Positions 16,854 to 26,070 of a stretch of 64,000 nucleotides of DNA are shown in pieces. A program made the translations under genes and the position numbers. The stretch is from the NCBI RefSeq assembly GCF_900142735.1, contig NZ_FRBY01000004.1:1-64000 (forward strand), in the 5' to 3' direction. The notes beneath the pieces were generated by a model that saw only the letters and a program-made list of their open reading frames with translations, did no database searches and was not told the DNA's origin. Source of the stretch: Flavobacterium saccharophilum. GTDB lineage: Bacteria > Bacteroidota > Bacteroidia > Flavobacteriales > Flavobacteriaceae. Position 1 is the stretch's first letter. The number at the start of each line of letters is the position of its first letter.

Positions 16854-18221
16854 TTATTTCAATTCTCTGATTTTAATACTTCTAAAGCTTACTTCGTTAC
16901 CGTGATCCTGTATCAGAATATGTCCTTTTTCTGCTTCACCAAAATTTGGCCAGACTTTGTATTTACTTTGGGCTACTAAATCGCGGAATGCTTGTGAACC
17001 CCTGTCATATTCCAATACTTTTACACCATTTAAATAATGTTCAACATGGTTATTGGGATACACAATAACACGACCCGTGTTCCAGTTTCCAGGTTTACGG
17101 AAGAAACGTTCTGTTTTTTGAGCTTTGATTAAATCATAAAGTGAACCAAGCGTACGATTCCCATCCCTGCCTAGTTTTGCATCAGGATGAAGAACATCAT
17201 CGAGCAATTGGTATTCTAATCCTATCGCAGACCCACTATTTTTTTCGCTCAATGTTACAAAATATTTGATACCGCTATTGGCTCCATCTGTCAATTTAAA
17301 ATCAAATGACAAATCAAATGCAGCATACTCTTTTTGAGTGACAATATCACCGCCATTTGTCGATTCACTACCGTTTGAAGATAATACTTTTAAAAGCCCA
17401 TCTTTCAATTGCCATCCTTTATCCGGAAAAGATTTTTTGTAAGCGCCAACCCAGCCAGTAGTAGTTTTTCCATCAAATAATAATTTCCAATCGCTCTTTT
17501 CTTCGTAAGGGGTAAGCTTATTTGGAATGAGGTTAGCTACATAAATACCTTCTGGAAAGGCAAGCGGTTTAATATTCTTTGTCTGAACTCTGATATTCTT
17601 CCAGAATATTTTAATACCTGCATCTTTAGCTTTGCCAATAGAATGTACTTGTAAGGCAAGGATACCTTCGTTGCTTGTTATAGAATCTGCGAGATAAGAA
17701 ACCGGAGTTCCGTCTAACCATGTTTTTACCGTATTGCCAATACATTCTACACGAATTTTATGAAAGACATTGGGTGTAAAAAGTATCTGACCTTTTGGAT
17801 TGTTTGATGCAGGATATAACCATTCTCTTCTTCCCTCATCATAAATTCCGCCGCTCCATTTACGGGCAGAGGGATCTAATTCGTACTGGTAACCGTGTAC
17901 ACGTCCTTTACCATCATTGGCTTTTGCATCAAAATTACTTTTAAATTGTATACCCGAATTGGTGTTTGCATCCGTCATCATGGTTTCCATCTCCAATACA
18001 AAATCTCCGGCTAAACGTTTGTCGCTTACAAGAAAAGAGTTAGGAGATTTATCTACCGTTGTGCCAACGATCATCCCGTTTTCTACCGAATAAGTGGCAG
18101 AACCTGTAAACTGTTTCCATCCATTAAGCGTTTTTCCATCAAATAAGGATTGCCAGTTATTTGATTGCGCTCCAGAACTAAGTGCGATCAATAAAAAAAA
18201 GATTGTTGTGATTTGTTTCAT
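16854..18221 (-). CDS. Tandem DUF1080 (3-keto-glycoside hydrolase-type) protein
   Basis: A 455-aa exported protein: signal peptide (about 1-18) and two copies of the DUF1080 jelly-roll fold, each opening with a LFDGKTxxGW motif (near residues 26 and 248) and containing NSGIQFKS / NSGIKYFV. DUF1080 (3-keto-disaccharide hydrolase) proteins act on 3-keto-glycosides produced by FAD-dependent 3-dehydrogenases. A single-domain relative is at 55473. Transcribed alone on the minus strand. An imperfect copy of the LacI operator lies 93 bp upstream. Confidence 0.82.
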   Translation of the reverse strand: MKQITTIFFLLIALSSGAQSNNWQSLFDGKTLNGWKQFTGSATYSVENGMIVGTTVDKSPNSFLVSDKRLAGDFVLEMETMMTDANTNSGIQFKSNFDAKANDGKGRVHGYQYELDPSARKWSGGIYDEGRREWLYPASNNPKGQILFTPNVFHKIRVECIGNTVKTWLDGTPVSYLADSITSNEGILALQVHSIGKAKDAGIKIFWKNIRVQTKNIKPLAFPEGIYVANLIPNKLTPYEEKSDWKLLFDGKTTTGWVGAYKKSFPDKGWQLKDGLLKVLSSNGSESTNGGDIVTQKEYAAFDLSFDFKLTDGANSGIKYFVTLSEKNSGSAIGLEYQLLDDVLHPDAKLGRDGNRTLGSLYDLIKAQKTERFFRKPGNWNTGRVIVYPNNHVEHYLNGVKVLEYDRGSQAFRDLVAQSKYKVWPNFGEAEKGHILIQDHGNEVSFRSIKIRELK

Positions 18222-18313
18222 TCTTCTGTGGTTTAATTAATGTAAAAGGTTATGTAAAGCAGTGGTTTAATTTACTATAAATTTTCTGTTTTTTGCAAAA
18301 AAAACAAAACGAA

Positions 18314-18325
18314 TAAAACGATTTA
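18314..18325. promoter_or_regulatory. Imperfect LacI-type operator
   Basis: TAAAACGATTTA differs at one position from the palindromic core TAAAACGTTTTA used elsewhere. It lies 93 bp upstream of the tandem DUF1080 gene. Function inferred from similarity only. Confidence 0.35.
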
Positions 18326-18569
18326 GTTTTACTAATATACATCTTTAGTGAATGTTTTTGTTATTCTTTTTTTGACAATAGCCTTCATAATTGTTAAAAA
18401 AGTAAAAGATGATATCTGTATTTAGTATTGTGGCTGGTTTTTTCAAGATAAAATGCATCAAAATTTATAGTACTATTTCCAGAAATAATTGAATGTGAAA
18501 TTATTGATTATTAAATCGATTCTATTTTTTATAAAAAAAACAGAAAAAAAAGATAAAATATTTTTTTTG

Positions 18570-18591
18570 CTAAAACGTTTTAGTATATTTG
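18570..18591 (+). promoter_or_regulatory. LacI operator fused to -7 box (SGNH gene promoter)
   Basis: The palindrome CTAAAACGTTTTAG (18570-18583) is followed immediately by TATATTTG (18584-18591). The -7 box begins two bases after the 12-bp core, exactly as at 22774 and 63321. A bound repressor would cover the promoter. It drives the SGNH gene at 18759 and perhaps the following genes. The rest of the 536-bp gap shows nothing else. Confidence 0.75.
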
Positions 18592-18758
18592 CTTCGAAAT
18601 TACATATTCCTACTATTATTTTGTAATTGATTTGGCGATTGTTATCTATACCGTTAAAATTTTAAATAATAATTTTTTATTAACACAAAAATATTTTAAA
18701 TGTAATATTAGTGTGTGAATCGTAAACCTATATTTTAATTAACCTTTTTAGTTTTGTA

Positions 18759-19445
18759 ATGAAAATCAAGAAATTCTTTTATTTAGCCTTTCTCCTTTCT
18801 TTATGCAGTATATCATACGGTCAGGATTGGCCAAATTTAAATCGGTATAAAGAAGAAAACGCAAAGGTGCAGGCTCTAAATTCTAAAGAGCATAGCCGGG
18901 TGGTTTTTATGGGAAATTCAATTACGGAAGGCTGGCTAAGTAAAAGACCTGACTTTTTTTCTGCCAATAAATACATTAACAGAGGTATAAGCGGACAGAC
19001 AACCCCGCAAATGCTATTACGATTTAGACAAGATGTAATTGCGTTAAAGCCTTCAGTAGTTGTCATTTTAGCAGGAATAAATGATATAGCACAAAATACG
19101 GGGCCTTATTCTCTTGAGGCAACATCTGGAAATTTATTTTCTATGTGCGAGCTGGCAAAACAAAATGGTATAAAAGTTATTCTTTGTTCTGTTCTTCCTG
19201 CAGCAGATTTTCCGTGGAAACGTGGCTTAGAGCCTGCTCAAAAAGTCATTGAGCTAAACAAAGTTTTAAAAGGGTATGCCGAAAAAAACAAACTTTTTTA
19301 TGTCGATTATTTTTCAGCTATGGTTAATGAAAAATTTGGTTTAAAAGAAGAATTAGGAACAGATGGTGTTCATCCTAATGAAGCCGGATATGCTATAATG
19401 GAGCCCATTTTGCAAAAGGTTATTTCAAAAGCGCTCAAAAAGTAA
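18759..19445 (+). CDS. SGNH/GDSL-family hydrolase, secreted
   Basis: 228 aa with a signal peptide (about 1-21). The SGNH blocks are in order: block I GNSITEGW (nucleophile Ser), block II GISGQTTPQ (Gly), block III LAGINDIAQN (Asn) and block V DGVHPNEAGY (Asp and His). This is the platelet-activating-factor acetylhydrolase-like subgroup, often carbohydrate deacetylases in glycan loci. Its promoter carries the LacI operator, which ties it to the mannan locus. Probably removes acetyl groups from the glycan or its fragments. Confidence 0.85.
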   Translation: MKIKKFFYLAFLLSLCSISYGQDWPNLNRYKEENAKVQALNSKEHSRVVFMGNSITEGWLSKRPDFFSANKYINRGISGQTTPQMLLRFRQDVIALKPSVVVILAGINDIAQNTGPYSLEATSGNLFSMCELAKQNGIKVILCSVLPAADFPWKRGLEPAQKVIELNKVLKGYAEKNKLFYVDYFSAMVNEKFGLKEELGTDGVHPNEAGYAIMEPILQKVISKALKK

Positions 19446-19737
19446 TGTGATATTCCTTCAGGTAGCACATAATCAACTATTTATTTTTAAATAAAATGAG
19501 GACTTTATTTGAGAGTCTTGCTGGGAGTTTATAATATAATGGTAAGATTGCTTGGATCAATTAGGATAAAAGTATTGTCTTTTGACAATATAGTATTGGA
19601 TGTCGAAAATCTTTCTTTTTAGGTTTGAAAATTATTTTAGACCCGAAAAAAGAAGGGCCCATAATCAGAAAAGAGTATAAGTAATAATGAATTTATGAAT
19701 TGATTATTAAATAAAAAATAATTAAAAGGAATAAAAA

Positions 19738-20676
19738 ATGGCGATAACAATAGGAGTAGATATAGGGGGGAGTCATATTAGTAGTGCTGCGGTAAGTGAT
19801 GGTAATTTTAAGATCGTTCCGGGAACGTATTTTAGTGGTGCTGTTGACAGTAAAGCTTCTAAAGAAATAATTATTAAAAAGTGGGCTGAAATAATTAATC
19901 AAACTATTCAGGCAATAGAGGGAGGTCAGGAATTAAACGGAACAATTGGAATTGCCTTTTCCATGCCTGGACCTTTTCAATACCAAAACGGAATTGCAAT
20001 GTTTGAAGGAAATGATAAATATGAAGCATTGTACAACGTTTCTGTAGCTGATGAGCTCTCAAAGTATTTAAGTGAAAAAGATGTTAGTTTTAGGTTCCTA
20101 AATGATGCCAGCTGCTTTGGTGTAGGCGGAGCGCTTAAACAAGGAGTAAAAGCAGGTACAAACAAAGTGATTGCAATTACTTTGGGAACTGGTTTTGGAG
20201 CGGCATTTTTAGATAATAAATTGCCTGTAACACAGGGAAGTAATGTACCTCATAATGGCTGTTTATGGGATAAACCATATAGGGATAATATTGCAGATAA
20301 TTATTTTTCGACAAGATGGTTTTTAAATCAGTACGAAAAGAGTACAGGTCAAAAACTTACCGATGGCGTAAAAGAGATTGCGAGTATCGAAAATTATGCA
20401 ACAGCAAAAATATTTGATGATTTTGCAGATAATTTAAGCGAATTTTTAACTCCGTATATTGTTGATTTTGATGCTGATTTGCTAGTAATAGGCGGAAATA
20501 TTGCAAAATCTAATCGTTTGTTTTTAAATAAATTAGGAGAAAATTTTAAAAAGCAAAACATTAGTTTACCAATAAGTATTATAGAAAATACAGAAGAAAC
20601 CAGTATTTTGGGGTCAAGCTATCTTTTTAACGAAGCTTTTTGGGAAAAAATAAAAGCAGAATTGCCTTATTTCTAG
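19738..20676 (+). CDS. ROK-family sugar kinase-like protein
   Basis: 312 aa. Phosphate-1 loop TIGVDIGGSHISSAAV, phosphate-2/adenosine region IAITLGTGFGAAF, and the catalytic Asp probably in FLNDASCFG (LNDA). The ROK zinc motif (C-x-C-G-x-x-G-C) is missing: the equivalent stretch reads NVPHNGCLWDKPY, so this is a divergent, zinc-free member. Likely phosphorylates a hexose (glucose, mannose or fructose) released in the cytoplasm. The upstream 291-bp gap has no clear promoter. Next gene 36 bp downstream. Confidence 0.75.
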   Translation: MAITIGVDIGGSHISSAAVSDGNFKIVPGTYFSGAVDSKASKEIIIKKWAEIINQTIQAIEGGQELNGTIGIAFSMPGPFQYQNGIAMFEGNDKYEALYNVSVADELSKYLSEKDVSFRFLNDASCFGVGGALKQGVKAGTNKVIAITLGTGFGAAFLDNKLPVTQGSNVPHNGCLWDKPYRDNIADNYFSTRWFLNQYEKSTGQKLTDGVKEIASIENYATAKIFDDFADNLSEFLTPYIVDFDADLLVIGGNIAKSNRLFLNKLGENFKKQNISLPISIIENTEETSILGSSYLFNEAFWEKIKAELPYF

Positions 20677-20712
20677 ATTATTGATAATTTATTATTTAAA
20701 ATATAAAAACAA

Positions 20713-21228
20713 ATGAGTATACAAATATCCGACACAGATAACAAAGCCGTGGTTTTTGAAAAGGTTAGGAATGAAATAGAAAAATACAATTTTACTATTA
20801 TAAATGAAGACCAAACCAGACCTTGGGGTGGTTTTTTTGTAATTGATGAAGATCAGGCAAATGAGTTTATAAAAACCTTTTTTTCGCATTTGAAACTGGA
20901 CGAAGTACAGATCACAAATAAGTTAAGTCCAAAAATATTAGTGGTAGCCCCAGAACGTAGGCTTTCCTGGCAGTATCATTTTAGAAGATCTGAAATTTGG
21001 AAAGTTGTTAAAGGTCCGGTAGGAGTAAAAATTAGTGATACAGATGTTGAAGGAGAATTAAAAACCCTTCATGATCAGGATTTCATAAAAATGGAAATAG
21101 GAGAGCGTCATCGCTTAATTGGTTTAGATTCATGGGGTGTAATTGCTGAAATATGGCAGCATACAGATCAGAATAACCCTTCTGACGAAGATGATATTGT
21201 TCGTCTTCAGGATGATTTTGGTCGTTAA
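20713..21228 (+). CDS. Cupin protein, mannose-6-phosphate isomerase-like
   Basis: 171 aa, one cupin domain: LSWQYHFRRSEIWKVVKGPVG (metal-binding H and E) and MEIGERHRLIGLDSWGVIAEIWQHTDQ, ending with PSDEDDIVRLQDDFGR, which closely resembles the C-terminal part of type II mannose-6-phosphate isomerases. It follows the ROK kinase by 36 bp. A kinase plus isomerase pair would convert mannose to fructose-6-phosphate, which suits the mannan-degrading genes downstream. The activity is inferred. Confidence 0.65.
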   Translation: MSIQISDTDNKAVVFEKVRNEIEKYNFTIINEDQTRPWGGFFVIDEDQANEFIKTFFSHLKLDEVQITNKLSPKILVVAPERRLSWQYHFRRSEIWKVVKGPVGVKISDTDVEGELKTLHDQDFIKMEIGERHRLIGLDSWGVIAEIWQHTDQNNPSDEDDIVRLQDDFGR

Positions 21229-21401
21229 AATTGAAGTATATTGTTGTTGAAAATCATTTTATAAAGGTTTAAATCTAAAAAAGGCAACAAGAAGCGCACT
21301 TTTACTTTTATAAATCTGATTCAATGAATGTTAAATGTAGAAAACACACTAAAATTTCAAAAGATGAGTGTACTAATTTTAGGCTACAATAATAACTTTA
21401 C

Positions 21402-21409
21402 TATATTTG
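21402..21409 (+). promoter_or_regulatory. -7 box of the lacI-type gene
   Basis: TATATTTG, 38 bp upstream of the regulator start codon. No LacI operator is seen here, so autoregulation at this site is not evident. Confidence 0.5.
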
Positions 21410-21446
21410 ACGAAAATTTGTGAGTGTAAATTAAATTGATTTTCAA

Positions 21447-22472
21447 ATGAAAAAAAAACCTGTTTCGATTAGAAATATTGCTGATGAATTAAAGATATCT
21501 GTAACTACAGTATCTTTTGTATTAAATGGCAAAGCAAAAGAAAAACACATTTCTAAAGAGCTTACAAAAAAGGTTTTAGATTATGCAAAATTAATAAATT
21601 ACAGGCCTAACCAAATTGCACAAAGTCTTCGAACCGGGAAATCAAAAATCCTGGTTTTTATGATGGAAGATATTTCAAATAATTTCTTTTCAAAACTGGC
21701 TCGTATCTTTGAAGATATTGCGTACGATAAAGGGTATAAAGTTATTTTTTGCAGTAATGAAAATGACGATGAGAAATCGAATGAACTTATCACCTTGTTT
21801 AACTTTCGACAGGTAGACGGTTTTATAATTGTACCTTCTCCTGGGATAAAAGATACTATTGAAAATTTAATAAAAGACAATATTCCAGTAATTTTACTAG
21901 ATAGATTTTTTGAAGGATTAGATTGTAATAGTGTCGTTATTGATAATGAACAGGCTTCTTTTGATGCAACGCTGCATTTGATCCAAAATAAATTTAAAAA
22001 CATTGGTTTTATAACTACAGCATCTGATCAAACACAGATGATGGGTCGTCTTTCCGGCTACGATAAGGCAGTTTCTCAAAATAATTTAAAAGCTATTACG
22101 CTTCAAATTCCTTATAGTGAAATCAATAAAGGAAAAAGCAAAGAATATATTAAGGAGTTCCTGGATCAGAATCCTGATTTAGACGCCGTCTTTTTTGCCA
22201 CTAATTATCTTGCTCAGAGCGGACTAGAAGTTTTTAAAGTAAAAAATCCAAAATTAATTAACGAGATCGGTATTATTGCATTTGACGACAATGATATGTT
22301 CAAAATCTACGACCCGGCTATTACTTCTGTTCATCAGCCGTTAAATGAAATTAGTACTGCGTTAATGGACGTAATGTTACCTCTTTTAAAGAAAAAAGAT
22401 GTTGCAGAAACTACGCATCAAATTATGCTAAAAACAGAATTAATAGTAAGGGAATCTTCACTTTCTAAATAA
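21447..22472 (+). CDS. LacI-family transcriptional regulator
   Basis: 341 aa. Residues 5-50 form the LacI helix-turn-helix (SIRNIADELKISVTTVSFVL), followed by the hinge helix (RPNQIAQSLRTGKS) and a periplasmic-binding-protein-like effector domain (residues about 62-335). LacI proteins of this type bind palindromes with a central CG, which is what TAAAACGTTTTA offers. Copies of that palindrome flank this gene and lie before the SusC, 3-keto operon and second GH76 genes, so this is the obvious cognate regulator. The effector is likely a sugar from the glycan. Confidence 0.88.
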   Translation: MKKKPVSIRNIADELKISVTTVSFVLNGKAKEKHISKELTKKVLDYAKLINYRPNQIAQSLRTGKSKILVFMMEDISNNFFSKLARIFEDIAYDKGYKVIFCSNENDDEKSNELITLFNFRQVDGFIIVPSPGIKDTIENLIKDNIPVILLDRFFEGLDCNSVVIDNEQASFDATLHLIQNKFKNIGFITTASDQTQMMGRLSGYDKAVSQNNLKAITLQIPYSEINKGKSKEYIKEFLDQNPDLDAVFFATNYLAQSGLEVFKVKNPKLINEIGIIAFDDNDMFKIYDPAITSVHQPLNEISTALMDVMLPLLKKKDVAETTHQIMLKTELIVRESSLSK

Positions 22473-22498
22473 TATTATTCTTATAATTTACAAGTAAA

Positions 22499-22516
22499 TA
22501 CTAAAACGTTTTATCA
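22499..22516. promoter_or_regulatory. LacI operator in the 3' region of the regulator gene
   Basis: TACTAAAACGTTTTATCA, with the perfect core at 22502-22513. It lies between the lacI stop codon and its terminator and has no -7 box next to it. It is 272 bp from the main SusC operator; it could be an auxiliary site for looping. Confidence 0.55.
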
Positions 22517-22522
22517 TTTTAT

Positions 22523-22574
22523 AACTAATCTGAATGTCAATACTTTTAATTGATATTCAGATTAGTTTTTTTTT
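22523..22574 (+). terminator. Terminator of the lacI-type gene
   Basis: Inverted repeat AACTAATCTGAAT...ATTCAGATTAGTT followed by eight or more T. Confidence 0.8.
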
Positions 22575-22769
22575 AGACGATTCTTAAATTTATTACACCT
22601 ATTTTTCTGACAATTTGTTTATTTGTCAATTTTTGATTTCTTTTTATTTAACATCGTTTTATAACGTTTTCGTGAAAATGTATTGAATTATCTTCAAAAA
22701 ACTACCTCATTTAAATTCATTTCTTATAAAATTAACATTAAAATTATACATAGTAAAAAAAATTTTTTT

Positions 22770-22794
22770 ATACTAAAACGTTTTAGTATGTTTG
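22770..22794 (+). promoter_or_regulatory. LacI operator fused to -7 box (SusC operon promoter)
   Basis: The best operator copy: ATACTAAAACGTTTTAGTAT (22770-22789) is a perfect 20-bp palindrome. TATGTTTG at 22787-22794 overlaps its right end. This is the likely promoter of the SusC-to-sugar-porter operon, leaving a leader of about 170 nt. Confidence 0.8.
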
Positions 22795-22969
22795 TTAGGA
22801 ATTAAATAATATAGCACTGTTTAATTTTTATCAATTAAGATTATCCGGAACATTTTAAGTGATAAAAACTTATTTAATTCATTAACCATAAAAGTTTGAG
22901 AAATCTGATTTCAATGACTTTTAAATTTCCTTTTTTTATTTTATTAAGTAGTAACTAACCAAATTTTTT

Positions 22970-25900
22970 ATGATGAAACAATCAAATTTCAGAAAGAAAA
23001 AAATGCTCTATACGCATTTCTTTTTCATAATTATTCTCATTTGTTCGGGGCATAATATATACGCCCAGAATCAAAAAATCCAGGTTACTGGAGTGATCAT
23101 CGGTGTTTCCGATAACTTATCTCTTCCGGGAGCTACTGTAGTCGATGTGAGTAATCCTAAAAGTGCAGTTAGTGCCGATTTTGACGGTCATTATACTATT
23201 GCAGTAACAAACCCAAATGCAACTTTAAGATTCTCTATGGTTGGTTATAAGTCAGTCGAGGTTAAAGTAAACAATAGAAGTACTATTAATGTCTCTTTAG
23301 ACCTGGATGTATCGGCTTTGGACGAAGTTGTCGTTGTGGGTTACGGTACACAAAAGAGAAAAAAAGTTGTTGCCGCTATAGATCAGGTAAGTGATGAGGC
23401 TTTTAAAGGAAGACCAAGCGTAAATACAACGCTCGCGCTACAGGGTAAAGCGCCAAGTTTAACGATTCAGCAGACCAACTCTGAGCCGGGCGCCGGTATC
23501 AACCTTAATATTAGAGGTATAAGCACTTTAGGAAATAACAGTCCGCTGATTGTTATTGACGGTATCGTTGGTGGTGATATTAATGCCTTGAATCCAGCTG
23601 ATATAGAAAGTGTTTCTGTTTTAAAAGATGCTGGTAGTGCTGCTATTTATGGATCGAGAGCTAGTAATGGTGTTGTGCTTATTACTACCAAAAAAGGAAG
23701 TAAAAGCAAACCAATGTCTATAAATTATAGCAGCCTTACCGGATTTAACAATCCAAATTACTTTACACAACCTGTCCATGGGTATGAAAATGCAATGTTA
23801 AGAAATGAGGCTGCATTTAATTCGGGCGAATCTACTGCAGTTTTTACAGCAGAAAAAATTGCTGAACTGAAAGCTAAGGGTGATACAGAATGGTTTGCAG
23901 ATGAAATTGTAAGACCTGCGCTTCAATTAAATCAAAGTCTTTCGGTTTCAGGAGGTGGTGATAATTCTACTTATTTGGTTTCGTTAGGTTATTTAGATCA
24001 GCAAAGTAATTTTGTTGGGCCTACTAAAGGTATGGAGCGTTACAATTTTAGAATTAACCTTACTAATGAATATGGTAAATTTAAATTAACTTCTTCTTTA
24101 GCTTATTCTAAACAAAAAATCACAGATCATTCATCTAGTACCGGAACTTTGATGGTTGATGCGTTCAGGGTTCCTTTATACTATACTCAAAAAGATAAAG
24201 ATGGTAATTATTTGACCAATGATGTGCTGCAGCAATTTAACTCTTTGGGTATATTAGAGCAGGGTGGTTTTAGAAAATATGACAATGATGATATTTTTGG
24301 AGCTTTTAATGCCGAATATAAATTAACCGATTTCTTAAAAGTAAAAGGTGTTTTTGGTGGACGTGTTTGGAATGGAAGCATGTACAGCAGAGTAATGCAG
24401 GTTGATTTCCTTCCTCAGGGAGTTTATGGTGCTGACAGGGATACCAATGATGAAAGCAGAAAAAGTCTTGATTTGAACACGCAATTCATGGTAGAATTTA
24501 CAAAGAGTTTTGGCGGAGTTCATAACGTAAGTGGTTTGATAGGGTACTCCAATGAAAATCATTCTGACAGAGGAATCGGAATTTACAAAAAATTCACAGA
24601 TCCTGACTTAGGTACTCCAACTAGTGAAACTGTTATTGGAGAGAACTCTTATAATTCTAACGGCAGTTCATCTAAAAACAGTCTTAATTCTCTTTTCGGG
24701 CGTGCTTCTTACGATTATAATGATAAGTATTTTGCAGAATTTAGTTTTAGATATGACGGCTCATCAAAATTTAAAGAAGATAAAAGATGGGGTTTCTTTC
24801 CTTCTGCAACTGTGGGTTACGCATTGACAAAAGAGAATTTTATGGAAAACTATAGAGATAAGGTAGGAAACATTAAATTAAGATCTTCCTATGGAATTCT
24901 CGGTAATCAAAATGTTGGAAATTATCAATATCAAACTACATATTTTACTTTTCAAAATGCGTACGGATTTAACAATCAGGGTGTAAGCGGAACAGGATAT
25001 AACTTCGCGAATGCTGATCTTCAATGGGAGAGAGCTGCGACTTTTAACGCAGGTCTTGATGCAGATTTCTTTAAAGGTGCTTTGAGTTTTTCATTTGATT
25101 ACTTTGATAAAGTAACATCAGATATTCTTATTCCGCCGCAGGTACCAGGAGTTTATGGTACAGGTCTTCCTGATTTTAACTCAGGTAAAGTTGGAAATAG
25201 AGGATGGGAAATTAGTGCTACGTACAGACATAAAGGAAAAGTTTTTAACCAAAGCTTAATGGTAAACATTGGAGATTCAAAAAATAAAGTACTTGAATAC
25301 AGCGGTGGATCTGAAAGATTAACAGGCGTTGAAGAACTACAAGTTTTGCTTCGTGAAGGATTACCTTTTAATTCCTATGTTGGTTTAAAAAGAGACGGAT
25401 ATTTTCAAAATTGGGAGCAGATACAAGGTGCAGCAGTTCCTGCAGGTTTGAATGTTCAGCCGGGTGATAACCGTTATGTTGATGTTAACAAAGACGGTAA
25501 GATTGACGATAATGACAAATTTGTATTTGGAAATCCTTTTCCAAGATATACTTTCGGAGCAACTTACAATTTAGAATATAAAAATTTCGATTTAAGTATT
25601 TTTATTCAAGGAGTAGGAAAAAGAACAATGATGATTAGGGGAGAACTTGTAGAGCCGTTCCATTACAATTATGGTATGACGATGTATACACATCAACTAG
25701 ATTATTGGACACCTCAAAATCCGGATGCAAGATATCCTCGTTTGGCTAATAATGGTACACAATCTAATACAAATAACTTTAGAAACGGATCTGACATGTA
25801 TTTGTATGATGGTGCATATGCAAGACTTAAAAATGTTCAGTTAGGTTACTCATTGCCAAGTGATGTAGTTAAAAACCTTGGGATAGGTTCGTTCCATATG

Positions 25901-26059
25901 TATGTTTCAGGACAAAATCTTTTGACATTATCTAAAGTGAAATTTGTTGATCCAGAGCTTTCTGAATTCAATAATAGTATGTCTCCTTCTGGAGCTAATA
26001 GTGGAAGAGCATATCCGACACTAGTTTATTATGGATTGGGTATTGATATTGGCTTTTAA
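22970..26059 (+). CDS. SusC-like TonB-dependent outer-membrane transporter
   Basis: 1029 aa with a signal peptide. It has an N-terminal carboxypeptidase-D-regulatory-like domain (about 36-110, VTGVIIGVSDNLSLPGATV), the SusC hallmark LDEVVVVGYGTQKRK (TonB-box region), a plug (NIRGISTLGNNSPLIVIDG, ADIESVSVLKDAGSAAIYGSRA) and a 22-strand barrel ending in an aromatic residue (GIDIGF). It imports oligosaccharides with the SusD protein encoded 11 bp downstream. First gene of the LacI-controlled glycan operon. Confidence 0.95.
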   Translation: MMKQSNFRKKKMLYTHFFFIIILICSGHNIYAQNQKIQVTGVIIGVSDNLSLPGATVVDVSNPKSAVSADFDGHYTIAVTNPNATLRFSMVGYKSVEVKVNNRSTINVSLDLDVSALDEVVVVGYGTQKRKKVVAAIDQVSDEAFKGRPSVNTTLALQGKAPSLTIQQTNSEPGAGINLNIRGISTLGNNSPLIVIDGIVGGDINALNPADIESVSVLKDAGSAAIYGSRASNGVVLITTKKGSKSKPMSINYSSLTGFNNPNYFTQPVHGYENAMLRNEAAFNSGESTAVFTAEKIAELKAKGDTEWFADEIVRPALQLNQSLSVSGGGDNSTYLVSLGYLDQQSNFVGPTKGMERYNFRINLTNEYGKFKLTSSLAYSKQKITDHSSSTGTLMVDAFRVPLYYTQKDKDGNYLTNDVLQQFNSLGILEQGGFRKYDNDDIFGAFNAEYKLTDFLKVKGVFGGRVWNGSMYSRVMQVDFLPQGVYGADRDTNDESRKSLDLNTQFMVEFTKSFGGVHNVSGLIGYSNENHSDRGIGIYKKFTDPDLGTPTSETVIGENSYNSNGSSSKNSLNSLFGRASYDYNDKYFAEFSFRYDGSSKFKEDKRWGFFPSATVGYALTKENFMENYRDKVGNIKLRSSYGILGNQNVGNYQYQTTYFTFQNAYGFNNQGVSGTGYNFANADLQWERAATFNAGLDADFFKGALSFSFDYFDKVTSDILIPPQVPGVYGTGLPDFNSGKVGNRGWEISATYRHKGKVFNQSLMVNIGDSKNKVLEYSGGSERLTGVEELQVLLREGLPFNSYVGLKRDGYFQNWEQIQGAAVPAGLNVQPGDNRYVDVNKDGKIDDNDKFVFGNPFPRYTFGATYNLEYKNFDLSIFIQGVGKRTMMIRGELVEPFHYNYGMTMYTHQLDYWTPQNPDARYPRLANNGTQSNTNNFRNGSDMYLYDGAYARLKNVQLGYSLPSDVVKNLGIGSFHMYVSGQNLLTLSKVKFVDPELSEFNNSMSPSGANSGRAYPTLVYYGLGIDIGF

Positions 26060-26070
26060 AAAAAAATAAG

